DNA of 64,000 nt from Bactericera cockerelli (Eukaryota; Arthropoda; Insecta; Hemiptera; Triozidae), in NCBI GenBank assembly GCA_024516035.1, contig CM044955.1, positions 44,334,592-44,398,591 on the forward strand, read 5' to 3'. The notes under the pieces were generated by a model. That model ran no database searches, was not told where the DNA came from, and saw only the letters and a program-made list of their open reading frames with translations. Both the position numbers and the translations under genes were made by a program. Positions within the stretch are counted from its first letter, which is position 1. Every line of letters starts with the position of its first letter. Below are positions 22,490-33,000 of the stretch, piece by piece.

Positions 22490-23735
22490 GTTTGTTCAAA
22501 AATAATAATAACGGCAAAAGGTGAGTTCGGTGCAAAGATTACCCGCACCATTTTCGCATGTACAAATTCGGTACGGCTTAAAAAAGGTCATGCACGAATT
22601 CGGTGGCGCCTAAAAAAGTCATGTACGAGTTCGGTGCGGTCTTATTTGATGTACCTACATAATTTATAAATGAAACATTTTTACGAATTCAAATCTGGAA
22701 ATAAAAATCTTTTCAGATGTGCATAACAGTTCAAGATTTGAGGCAGTGGAGAAGACGATAATGTTAAGTTCTTTATCATTTACCAGCAAAAACTGGTCAT
22801 CCCTATTTTTGTTTTGATAACCATAGGCCCAACATGGGTTGGGAACTTCACGATTCGGCCCACATTACCTGAGTAGAACTTTTCCATAGCATGATACAGC
22901 CCCAAAGAAACACAACATGATTCGGCCCATAACCCGATTTGTCCCGAAATAAACTATCAAGTTTTGATCCCACACAAAAAATCCCACTTTTATTCAAACA
23001 AAAAATCCCATTTTTATTCCAACTAAAAATACCACTTTCATTCCACCAAAAATCCCTATAAAATTGTATGGAAACACTGGCCGGATAGAACTGAAAACAA
23101 TGGCGAATTGTTCTCAGTTATGTTGTAGAAAATTGCATTCAGCAAGACTGTCCATTTTCTCCTTTTGAAGGCCATGCCTATGGTTTATAGTGGGGTTAGG
23201 TAAAATACAATGAAAGCCACGCCTTGGGTTTATAGTAGGGTTAGGTAAAACACAATGAGGTCATTCCTTGGTTTATAGTCAGGTTAGGTAAAATACAATG
23301 GAGGCCAAAAATATACTGTACCTTATAACTTGATCATCAGGGCAGGTACGTTGAGTAAAAATAAAAAAATCCCTCAATATGTACGGTAATTAGAATGTTG
23401 TACTGGGACTACTGGGGCGAATCCTGTTTATTTTTTTGTGAAGATAACGTTTTGGGACGAATTTAAACTTTTCACGCGTAATGAATTCCATGACTGCCAC
23501 AAAACAAATGAAGTGAAAGTAATATTATGATACCAGATATAATAAATTTTTAGGTATGTATAAAACTATGAGGAAAAAAAATACTATAATTACCTGATCA
23601 TCAGGGCAGGTACTACGTCACCGAATTCATACATGACCTTTTTCAAATGGGACCGAATACATACATGACCTATCTTAGAGCGGACCCCAATCATACATTT
23701 TTTTCGCACCGAACTCGTACATAGCCATAATAACA
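22490..23735. repeat. inverted pair of gaattcggtgc-type repeats enclosing a foldback copy
   Basis: Runs of cgagttcggtgcgg, cacgaattcggtgg and similar at 22520-22640 reappear inverted at 23610-23725 (cgcaccgaactcgtac, accgaattcatacatgacct). They flank the foldback copy at 22850-23465. The family is not recognised. Confidence 0.5.
22850..23465 (-). mobile_element. foldback-type element, truncated copy in inverse orientation to 23797-24770
   Basis: From gggaacttcacgattcggcc to aacgttttgggacgaat this is the reverse complement, with differences, of 23870-24770. It stops before the other end of the element, so it is truncated or replaced there. It contains three tandem units around ggtttatagt..ggttaggtaaaa.acaatg (23175-23300). 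Confidence 0.7.
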
Positions 23736-23796
23736 CTCTTTAGTGGAAAGTGAACACCAGGCGAGGTTAATGCTCAAAGCATTTTTTACCACCTAA
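23732..23796 (-). mobile_element. SINE-A, tail-side half (split copy)
   Basis: aacactctttagtgg ... gctcaaagcattttttacca is the SINE-A 3' half on minus. The head half resumes at 24771 after the inserted element. Confidence 0.75.
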
Positions 23797-24770
23797 TGGG
23801 GGGATTACGATTCGGCCCAAAAAGGTTTAAGAAAAAGGTTTTCGTTTTCAAGTAAAAAAAGTCACCGAACGATTCGTCCCAAAACGTTATCTTGACAAAA
23901 AAAATTAACAACAGGATTCGCCCCAGTACAACATTCTAAGTACCGTACATAGGTATTGAGGGATTTTTTACTATTACTCAACGTACCTGTCCTGATGATC
24001 AAGTTACTACAGTATTTTTTTCCTCATAGGCTTCATTGTATTTTACCTATTTTTTATTATCTGACCTGTATTTTACCTATTTTTCATTATTTTCAGTGAA
24101 ACCCTTACAAATTAACACTGCGATCTAATTAGATCTATTGTGACCAGTTGATTCTATTCGGTTTTAACGTCCTGATTTGAGATGGATATTCAGGACGGGG
24201 GTTTTACCCTCGATTCGCTGGGAATCGCACCAGCTACCAATATTAACCTTACCCAGCCTGGGTAGGGCCGGAAATGCCTCACATGTTTGGAGGGGAAAGA
24301 ATTTTCTTCGAAAAGTCTGTCCCAACCAGGAGTCGAACTCGAGACCTTTGGACCATGGGTAGTAGTCATAACTGTTACGCCACGGAGGCTGTTATTTTAC
24401 CTAACCTGACTACAAACCAAGGCATGGCCTCATTGTATTTTATCTAACCCTACTATAGACTAAAGGCATGGCGTTCATTGTATTTTACCTAACTCCTCTA
24501 TAAACCCTAGGCATGACCTTCAAAAGGAGGAAATGGACAGTCTGAGAACAATTGGCCATTATTTTCAGTTCTATCCCGGCAATGTTTCCATACAATTTTA
24601 TAGGGATTTTTGTTGGAATAAATGTGGGATTTTTTGTGTGGGATCAAAACTTGATAGTTTGTTCCGGACGCATCGGGTTATGGGCCGAATCATGTTGTGT
24701 TTCTTTGGGGGCGAATCATGCTATGGAAAAGGTCTACTCAGGTAATGCGGGCCGAATCGTGAAGTTCCCC
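23797..24770 (+). mobile_element. 974-bp element inserted in a SINE-A, 6-bp target duplication
   Basis: It splits a minus-strand SINE-A (23732-23796 and 24771-24915). ACCTAA flanks both sides (23791-23796, 24771-24776), consistent with a 6-bp target duplication. The ends are imperfect inverted repeats sharing acgattcggccc next to a G run. Internal gattcgtccc/gattcgcccc blocks recur. A SINE-C copy is inserted at 24165-24395. No ORF of note. Confidence 0.7.
24165..24395 (-). mobile_element. SINE-C copy, minus strand
   Basis: In element sense it starts gcctccgtggcgtaacagtt, has the B box gagttcgactcc, the body ccggccctacccaggctggg and gagggtaaaacccccgtcct, and ends in gacgttaaaacc. It is the most complete tRNA-like head of this family in the window. 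Confidence 0.85.
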
Positions 24771-24915
24771 ACCTAACCCTCAGTCTTAATAAAACGTGGT
24801 CACAATCTCAAATGAATGAGGAAACCTTCATGCACTGGGTGGGATTCGTACCAACGGATCCCTACACTACCTGGATGACCAGACTAACGCTTTAACCACT
24901 TGACTACCAGTTGAA
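24771..24915 (-). mobile_element. SINE-A, head-side half (split copy)
   Basis: On minus it reads from actggtagtcaagtggttaa through the B-box region (ggtacgaatcccaccc) to the break at ACCTAA. It is continuous with 23732-23796 once the 974-bp insert is removed. Confidence 0.8.
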
Positions 24916-24987
24916 AGCCACAGAAGCCTTTTTGTGTGGGTTATTTTCAGATAATGTCCATTGTGAAAGTGTAGGGGGCTTTTCCCT

Positions 24988-25515
24988 TTGGGTTGGGTTT
25001 TGGGTCCCAACTCAATATTTTGTATGCAAGTATCTCGGGGAGGTCTTCTTTTAACAAAATGGTGCAATAGAACACACAGACAGAATCTCAATAGAATTAT
25101 TGTACGAAATGTCCCAGGCCGCCCGCTTGATTTCTTTAGAGGCGATCTTCCTTGGGGAGCGCGCTCCACATATTTAGCCACATGTGTAACCTTTGGAGAT
25201 ACTTCACCATATTTAGCCACATGTGTAACCTTTGGAGATACTTCACCATATTTAGCCACATGTGTAACCTTTGGAGATACTTCACCATATTTAGCCACAT
25301 GTGTAACCTTTGGAGATACTTCACCATATTTAGCCACATGTGTAACCTTTGGAGATACTTCACCTGAAGAGAACAAGGATTGTCCGAGGAAACTCCAAGA
25401 GTTGATGCAGAACATCCGCACGGAAATGGCTAGGATAGAACTGTTAGAAAAAGTAGTGCATAACTTCAGAAATAGCCTCCGCTACTGTACCGACAATGGC
25501 GGTCTTCATTTTTGA
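24988..25515 (+). CDS. unassigned ORF with five identical 13-residue repeats
   Basis: The frame is open for 175 codons. I do not recognise the protein. Residues about 61-125 are five copies of a YLATCVTFGDTSP unit from the 39-bp tandem repeat. After it comes a charged, helix-prone stretch (CPRKLQELMQNIRTEMARIE ...) ending in NGGLHF and a stop. The non-repeat end has coding-like composition. A possible acceptor (ttctttag at about 25132-25139) could make it a terminal exon. Because 39 bp is 13 codons, the repeat stays open in several frames on both strands, which inflates every ORF here. It could equally be transposon-derived. Confidence 0.25.
   Translation: MGWVLGPNSIFCMQVSRGGLLLTKWCNRTHRQNLNRIIVRNVPGRPLDFFRGDLPWGARSTYLATCVTFGDTSPYLATCVTFGDTSPYLATCVTFGDTSPYLATCVTFGDTSPYLATCVTFGDTSPEENKDCPRKLQELMQNIRTEMARIELLEKVVHNFRNSLRYCTDNGGLHF
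25169..25363. repeat. five perfect 39-bp tandem repeats
   Basis: The unit begins catatttagccacatgtgta and repeats at 25169, 25208, 25247, 25286 and 25325 without visible change. Identity between units suggests a recent expansion. Confidence 0.95.
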
Positions 25516-26543
25516 AAAGTGCTCTCTACAAAACCACATGAAATTGAACTTTAAACAATGCCTGATATTGTTACCTATTCACAGAGTATTGTTGTGTGCA
25601 ATTACTTTTTTTATAGTCCGTCGTTTAGAAATTAAATTTTCGCGCTCCACCCTGCATTAAGATGTAGTGGTAATTTTATTTTACTTTCCTATTGAATTTA
25701 CATAAATAGTCTGATTTATTTTTTGATTTTTTCACCGCCTAAAAAATGTCAAATAATATGTCACACGGTCAAATAATCCAATAAATATCGCTGGGTTTTC
25801 GCATGTGTCCAGTAGACTGACTCACTCTGAAGGCCGCACTTCTCTTTAGGCAAGGTTACAATCTGAATTTTATCTAGGCAAGGTACAATCTGAATTTTAT
25901 TCCTTTGAAACTTGACATAAATCAGATAAAAAAAAACTCGAGTATCACCTCTCGTGTTACCACTTGTTCCTTCGATATAACTGTACTATGTATGTAGCTC
26001 AAACAATGTGTTGAGTGCGACTTTATTGAGGGGCTTCTACATAACTATGGTAGAAGAAACTGGTAGTTGAAGTTGAAGATAAAGACCTTCTGCGTAATTC
26101 AAGGGATAAAATTCAATTTATTCCAATCTTAGTATGTTAGATATACTCTGGGAATCAACTAGGGTTTACATTATATCGAGCTCTTGTATCGACAAACTTC
26201 TAATAAACTTTCCTCTTTTAACATTTGAAACCTTTAAATATTTAACATTGTATTGGGAATACAATAATATTTTATATTGCTGAGGAAAAAAAATAATAAA
26301 AGAAAAAAAAAGTAAATATATACCTGATACAAAGCATTTTGTATCGTTATATTTATTTGAAAACTCAATACCTAATAAACAAAGTTCTTTTTTCATAATA
26401 GAATTCATTGATACTTAGAAACTCTGATACATTATAATGTATTAATTTATAAAAGGTTTATATTTATTTAAAAGACAATTCAGAGGTCTGCCCGTGCTAG
26501 AATTCTTCCACAACTTCCTCGTCAATCTCTACATTATCTGGTT
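25516..26543. other. intergenic, no gene recognised
   Basis: AT-rich. A tandem duplication of aggcaaggt.acaatctgaattttat lies near 25850-25905. No other structure is seen before the probable CNOT10 poly(A) signal. Confidence 0.4.
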
Positions 26544-26549
26544 TTTATT
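26544..26549 (-). terminator. candidate poly(A) signal of CNOT10
   Basis: AATAAA on minus about 400 nt beyond the CNOT10 stop at 26945. Position-based guess. Confidence 0.3.
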
Positions 26550-26944
26550 ATCTATCATTATACTCTCAAATGTTCTTTTCAGTACCACATCCTGAATGTG
26601 ACTGCACTATTTATATCAATGATGACATGTTTTTCTTTAAATATTTTGTCACTAAACCGCCCCATGATACAAAAGTGAATCTACCATACATCAGAGATAA
26701 TTCTTTTTCCAACAAATACTTTCTTTCAATATATGGTTCTTTTCTGTTAGGTACATAATTATATTTGATTATTTGACCACATAAAAAATAATGCTGAATT
26801 CAAAGGACTTTTTGGACCTGTCCAGGTAGTATAATAAAATGCATTGTTATTCCAAATTCTTTGTTTTATAATTTCACTAGTCTACATACTTGATGCTTTC
26901 TGTATGTTTAGTCTATGACTAGAGCAACTACAGGGCTGTTTGCT

Positions 26945-27082
26945 TTAGGTTCGTATATTGGCGCAGTTCTGCATGACAATGTTATGCGCCACATCAGAAT
27001 GCCCCAGGGCTAGCTCTATGTACAGGGCTAGACTGATGACTTGTACCGGGATCTCGGATGATGTACCCTTGGACAACCAGAC
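26945..27082 (-). CDS. CNOT10: CNOT10 terminal exon (45 codons plus stop)
   Basis: An acceptor cttcccag is followed by VWLSKGTSSEIPVQVISLAL, YIELALGHSDVAHNIV and a stop. It corresponds to the family's last helices (EVPPEAILLAVYLELQNGN in human, from memory). It is in phase with exon 9 and too short for ORF calling. Confidence 0.88.
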   Translation of the reverse strand, partial: VWLSKGTSSEIPVQVISLALYIELALGHSDVAHNIVMQNCANIRT

Positions 27083-30000
27083 CTGGGAAGAAGAATGGAA
27101 CAATGTATTTCTTTGTCTTATTATTTAATATATTTATTATATATTATATCACAATTTTAGTCGATAGCGCAGAATCAAAGGACTTTTCTGGGTCTTTAAT
27201 AGAATATTTTTGCCTGTAATTCTGCCACTGATGACTGGTCGCTACTCACATCGAAGCAGCGACTCATTTTTTGTCACGAAGAGTGAGTTGACCTGTCGTA
27301 CTAATCTAGTTCTAATGCTATTTCGTACAAGTCTAGTTCTAATCCAATTTCGTACAAATCTAGTTCTAATCCTATTTTTTACGAGTATAGTTCTAATCGA
27401 ATTTCGTGATAATCTAGTTCTAATCCTATTTCGTACTAGTATAGATTTAATCCTACTTATTTCGTATAAGTCTCGTTCTAATGCTTAATTACTGATCGCG
27501 CGATTAGCTCAGTGGTTAAGCACTCGCTTGCCATGCGGAAGGTCTCTGGTTCGATCCCTCGTGCCGACAAAAAAATGTATTCTTAATTTGGTTACTATTG
27601 TTTGTAAGGGATACCTTCCGGTGCGCTTGTGTTGACCCAGCACCTAAATGGGAAGTATTGTGTCACTTCTCGCCCATCAGAGGGGAGGCATACTACGGTA
27701 TGGGCAGGCTACAACACATACCACAAGCGTCAACCGCGTGGCTCTTGTTTCATGGCTAAGAAATAAAAACGGCTGTGAAACACTCATCTTCAAAAATAAA
27801 AAAAATCCTAAAAAAATAGTCCCGGTAGCTCAGTGATAAAAGCGGCACTCTGTGAATCCACAGGTTCCAGAGGTCGTGGGTTCGAAACCAAGCTGGGACA
27901 TGACAAGTTATCCTCCCATTTGGGATTTTTACCACAAAGGTAATAATATGTCTTGGGCTTACTGCTGGAATAATGGGACTTTCATAGTCCTTATCGGGCA
28001 GTATAAATAAGGCGATATTATTATTATTATTGTGTCACTTCTCGCCCATCAGAGGGGAGGCATACTACGGTATAGGTAGGCTACAACACATACCACAAGC
28101 GTCTACCGTAGCTCCCGTTTCATGGCTACGAAATAAAAACGGCTGTGCACCTCATCTTCAAAAAAAAAAAAATCCTATTTCGTACTAGTTAGTTAGTTAG
28201 AAATTCTTTATTAGTAGAACATATATACAGACAAATAATGGTAAAATATAAAAATTGACAATATTAATAATATAAACAAGAAAAAAAAAAAAAACAACAA
28301 AATATATACATATATGTCCAAACTAAAGGGCGAGGTTATTGCCTATGGCAATCTCTTCCACCCAACACGGGGTACTCACGCGCTTGAGAATGTCGGCAGC
28401 CTGGTCAAGGTCGCCCCTTATCGTATGGGCGGTGGCCAGGTTGTACTGCAGCACGGCCTGCGCGCTGGGCAACGAGGTGGGCAGCCATCTGCGCAGGTGC
28501 AGCGAGCCCTCGCCCGGGAAGTTGTCGGCCGACAGATGGGAGGCGGAGAGGTGGTCGATAGCCCCGCCCATGTTGTTCAGAAGCACCATGGCTTCCGCCG
28601 AGTAGAGGTGCCCGAGAAACCTGGTGACACATTTTATTTATTTATTTTAGTACTTTCAAAAAATTATTTTTTATTCAACAAATTCTTTCATCTTCATAAA
28701 TAAAATTTAAATGTAAAAAATAACTTATTAATAAAATAAAAATTAAGAACATGGCAAGTTTAAGTGGCCAATAATGCAAAGCATGTGTTAGGCCACTTTT
28801 TATTATAATTATATAAATATTGAAAACTGTCCTTGTAGTTAAAAAAAAAAAAAATATTATAAATTTTGAAAATGTTGTCATGTTATGGAGTGTTTTTGAT
28901 TGTTATGTTTTTTATTTATTTATTTTTACAAGGTTTACATAACAAGTTTATTGGTACTCTATTACAATGTAGACCTTAGGAAATAGATAAAAGATATAAT
29001 AACTTTATTATAAATTATAGAAAAAAGATCCATTATAATTTATTTATTGGTACAATAGCTACAGGAAAATAATTGTGACAGGTTTATTAATTGCCCATGC
29101 CCATACGTAGAGATTCAGAATGTATCAAGAATATATAGGAAAGTTTGGCATTCGTTCGAGCTGAGTGTCCAACTGTCCGTACATTTCTAAATATAGCATA
29201 ATATAGCATAGACCAGCAGTCTGGCTGGGGGACTATAAACAGGGAGTAGAACAGCATTGGCTTGGTTCTGGGGGCCCTTGTCAATTATTAGCCTCTTTGC
29301 ATAGACAGTGGTAGAAAAGCTGAGTCATTCCTCCACTGTCTGGCTACCATCGTTCACGATGACGACACCCTATGATGATGATGGGAAAGTTTGGCTTCTC
29401 GATGTGAAACTTGCCCAAATTTTAGGTGTTGCATGGTACAAGGAAAAGTTATGATTCCTTACTGAGTCAAGTTACGGAGTTCTTAGATTATAGGTAAATG
29501 CAAGTAATTAAAAAAAAAAAATATTTAATAACTAACATTCCACTTTAATAAAGAAAAAATAACATCCCCCTCTGATGCTTAACCTTTCATCTAAGCTGGG
29601 GATTGACCTAAAACGAAAAAACTTGATGAAGAGTGATGCATGATGGTCAGTGAAGGGGGGAGAAACATTCTGGAAGAGACACTTTTTTTTATTATTTATT
29701 TATTTACACTTTATTAATAGGACATATTATATACAATACAAATAATTACAAATTAAAATACAATATAATAGAAAAAAATAAAGAATAAATAAATAAATAT
29801 AATAATAATAATACTCTTTAGTGGATGGTAACCACCAGGCGAGGTTAATGCTCAAAGCATTTTCTACCACCTAACCCTCAGAGTCTTATTATTATGTGGT
29901 CACAAACTCAAATTAATGAGGAAAAATTCATGCACTTAGTGGGATTCGAACCAACGGATCCCTACGCTGTCTGGATCACCAGACTAGCGCGTTAACCACT

Positions 30001-33000
30001 TGACAACCAGTGCACTTTTTATATACATAATATATACATAATATATGTCCTAACTAAAGGGCGGGGTTATTGCCTTTGACAATGCACAGGCATGACTCAC
30101 CTGTGCAGAGGGGAAAGGTTCGCCTGGTTGAGACATGACTCACCTGTGCAGAGGGGAAAGGTTCGCCTGGTTGAGACATGACTCACCTGTGCAGAGGGGA
30201 AAGGTTCGCCTGGTTGAGACATGACTCACCTGTGCAGAGGGGAAAGGTTCGCCTGGTTGAGACATGACTCACCTGTGCAGAGGGGAAAGGTTCGCCTGGT
30301 TGAGACATGACTCACCTGTGCAGAGGGGAAAGGTTCGCCTGGTTGAGGCATGACTCACCTGTGCAGAGGGGAAAGGTTCGCCTGGTTGAGGCATGACTCA
30401 CCTGTGCAGAGGGGAAAGGTTCGCCTGGTTGAGCAGATGGCCTGCGTGGCTCAGCGCAACATTGGGATCCCCCAAGGTGAGAGTAACGTAGGCTGAGGCA
30501 GCGAGGATGCAGCATTGCAGATCTCCCAGGGGGCGGGGCGCTACATCAGGGGAGCTGGCTTGGGAAGCGCACAGGAGCAATCCGTTGCGAAGACAGAACG
30601 AGGCGAACTCGAGGGATGCCACCGGAATCGCGTACGACTCAGCTTCACAGCTGTACAGAAACAATAATAAAGCGTCAAGCATGTTATTAATGAATCACTA
30701 GTTAAAAGTGGGCTTACATGTTTGATGATTCATAAAGTTTACATACCATCAGGCGCGGCCGGTGCTAAGGAGCTGCGGAACTGCAGCACCCCCGGACACA
30801 AAAGAAAAAGAGAGGATTTTATCAAGTCCTAGCTCGTACACAATGAAAATTATCACACATTTCTAGATTAACTCATAATTGTTATGATTTGCATGGTAAA
30901 CAAACTCAAACTCTTTAGATAGATACTGAAAGAGTGACTCCATAAATGCCAAAAAGTCTGGTTTATGTGGCAGAACCCCCAAATCTTTTTCTCACTGGCT
31001 GCGCCTGCATACCATACAATTTCGAATGATAAACATGAGACATTCCCCTATTTCAGATCTCAGGTCAGTATGTATAATTTCAATGGGTCAATTTTTTAGA
31101 GCAGAGCTTTGTTCACTATTATCCAACAAAAAAAGTTCTTTCCTTTGGTTTCTAGACAACTGTTTGAATTCTGATGAAACTCTAAAATATTCTTACTTAC
31201 TTGTACTTGATATTGTCATATATATCTCGATTCAGGATAATCTTTCTGTGAGCTCCTGATCCGATAATATTCCGAATAATATCCTTCTTCCTCTCATTGA
31301 TGTTCAAATCCATTGCATTTCCCTGAGAAAAAGAGAGAAAATATACGTAGATTCGCAACCTTAGGTTTACTACTCTAAACACAATATAGGAACTGTTGGA
31401 AAGGTAAGTGAAGTGGACGAAGTAGTTTAACATCTTGTATATAATACTAGAATTCATTTTCAGTAATCTTTCTCCAACAGTACTTATGTGTGATAAACCA
31501 ACATGAGAACTGGAACTTCTTCTTAAAAAGCCATTGAACACTTGGGAAAACTACAGGCTAGGCTGGCTTGTTAGAGTTGCCTAGTCTGTTAAATGTTTCT
31601 AGTCCCCTAGTGAGACAAAGGTTTTTTCCCTGATGTTCCTCAGTCTGAAATATATAAATATAGGTTGGGTGGAAGAGATTGCCTAAGACAATAATCCCGC
31701 CCTTTAGTTAGGACATTATGTATATATTTATTTATTTTTTCTTTATTTTTTTCTTCTTTTATATTGTATATTGTATTTTCATTTGTAATTATTTGTATTG
31801 TATATGTCCTATTACCTAATAAAGTGTAAATAAATAAATAAAAATGTAGTAGAAGTGTTAAGAGTAGGTGCAGTCCCTCATGGACTAGAATCACTCACCG
31901 ACTTGTGTGCCATGATACAGCACTCGGCTAGTCTAAGCCAGAGGCGTGGGTTGTCGTGATACGCCTGCACCGCCTGGGTCAGATATTCGAAAGCCGGCAC
32001 TGGTTTGCCCCCGTGCAGAAGGCTAATGCCTAGGTTGTACATGAGCTGAGCACCCTTATTGTTTGCTAGCATGTACAGCGACCGACCCGATAGAGGTTCA
32101 CCTGAAAAGATGGCATTTATTTATTATACAATGAAGAGATAGAACCAATACTAAAAAAAATATCTAATTACTCAGTTACCCATAACTAGCTTATAAATTT
32201 GTATTTAGATGCTAAAAGAATATACCTAATAACTTAAATAAGATTAAGAGAGAAAAAGAGAGCGAGAAAATAGAATAAAAAACTCTACTCCTCCTTGATT
32301 TAACTTTTTTTTTTCATTGATAGGTAGAATAGAAAAGAAAGCCTCTGCAGCCCGTGGACTGGTTGATGAATTATGCCTGCGTTTAGCAAGAATGTGTTCT
32401 CTGAGCTTCAGACATTTCAGGACAGCTATTTTCGAACAGTGGTTTTTGGAAATAATACGATTTTCTACCAAGGCTCAAACACGTACTTGGGTCAGGGATA
32501 GGATACTTCTTGTACAGGTCTATGTTCTCTTGGACAGCTTTGTTGAAGAAGAAACTAGACAGGTTTGGCTTTGCCATGTAGTGATGAATGCAGCCCATGT
32601 TGTTGTAAAAGCACACAATAGGAGACTCCCCTCTTTCTCTGGAATCACAAAACAGTGAGTTTACTTTCAAATATCTCATAGAATTCAACATGGCTGTTTT
32701 TGTTACCAACATTTTTAAACTTAGTACTTTGGATGTTATGGGGTCTACCTTACCCCGTGAAAGCAAAGAGGTGGCTGCTTTGATGTAAGCAGTGACCACT
32801 GAAGGATCAGGCAAAACAATACATGAAAATAACTATTTTTTTGCACTACCCACTAAAATTGGGACATCATAACACAGAGAAACAAATTTATTTATTATAG
32901 TTATAAGATCAAAGTCTCAAATATATGAGGAAAAATGCATGCATTGGCTGGGATTCGAACCAACAGTGTATTCTACAGTGTACTACCTGTATCAGCAATT

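Noticed and set aside
24867..25421. Minus-strand ORF with GEVSPKVTHVAKY repeats
   Set aside because: The 39-bp repeat is open on both strands; the flanks on this strand run into a SINE and lack coding character.
27497..27570. tRNA gene candidates (also 27819-27899, 46010-46080, 19611-19680)
   Set aside because: A and B boxes are good, but anticodon or T stems do not close, and each is followed by a repeat body and tail. They are SINE heads.
28323..28379. Open frame extending CNOT10 exon 9 to WVEEIAIGNNLAL and a stop
   Set aside because: A consensus GTGAGT donor ends the exon at 28380, and the conserved family C-terminus is found at 27082-26945. The extension is LINE-tail sequence.
28314..28703. 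Plus-strand ORFs opposite CNOT10 exon 9
   Set aside because: Shadows of a GC-rich coding exon on the other strand.
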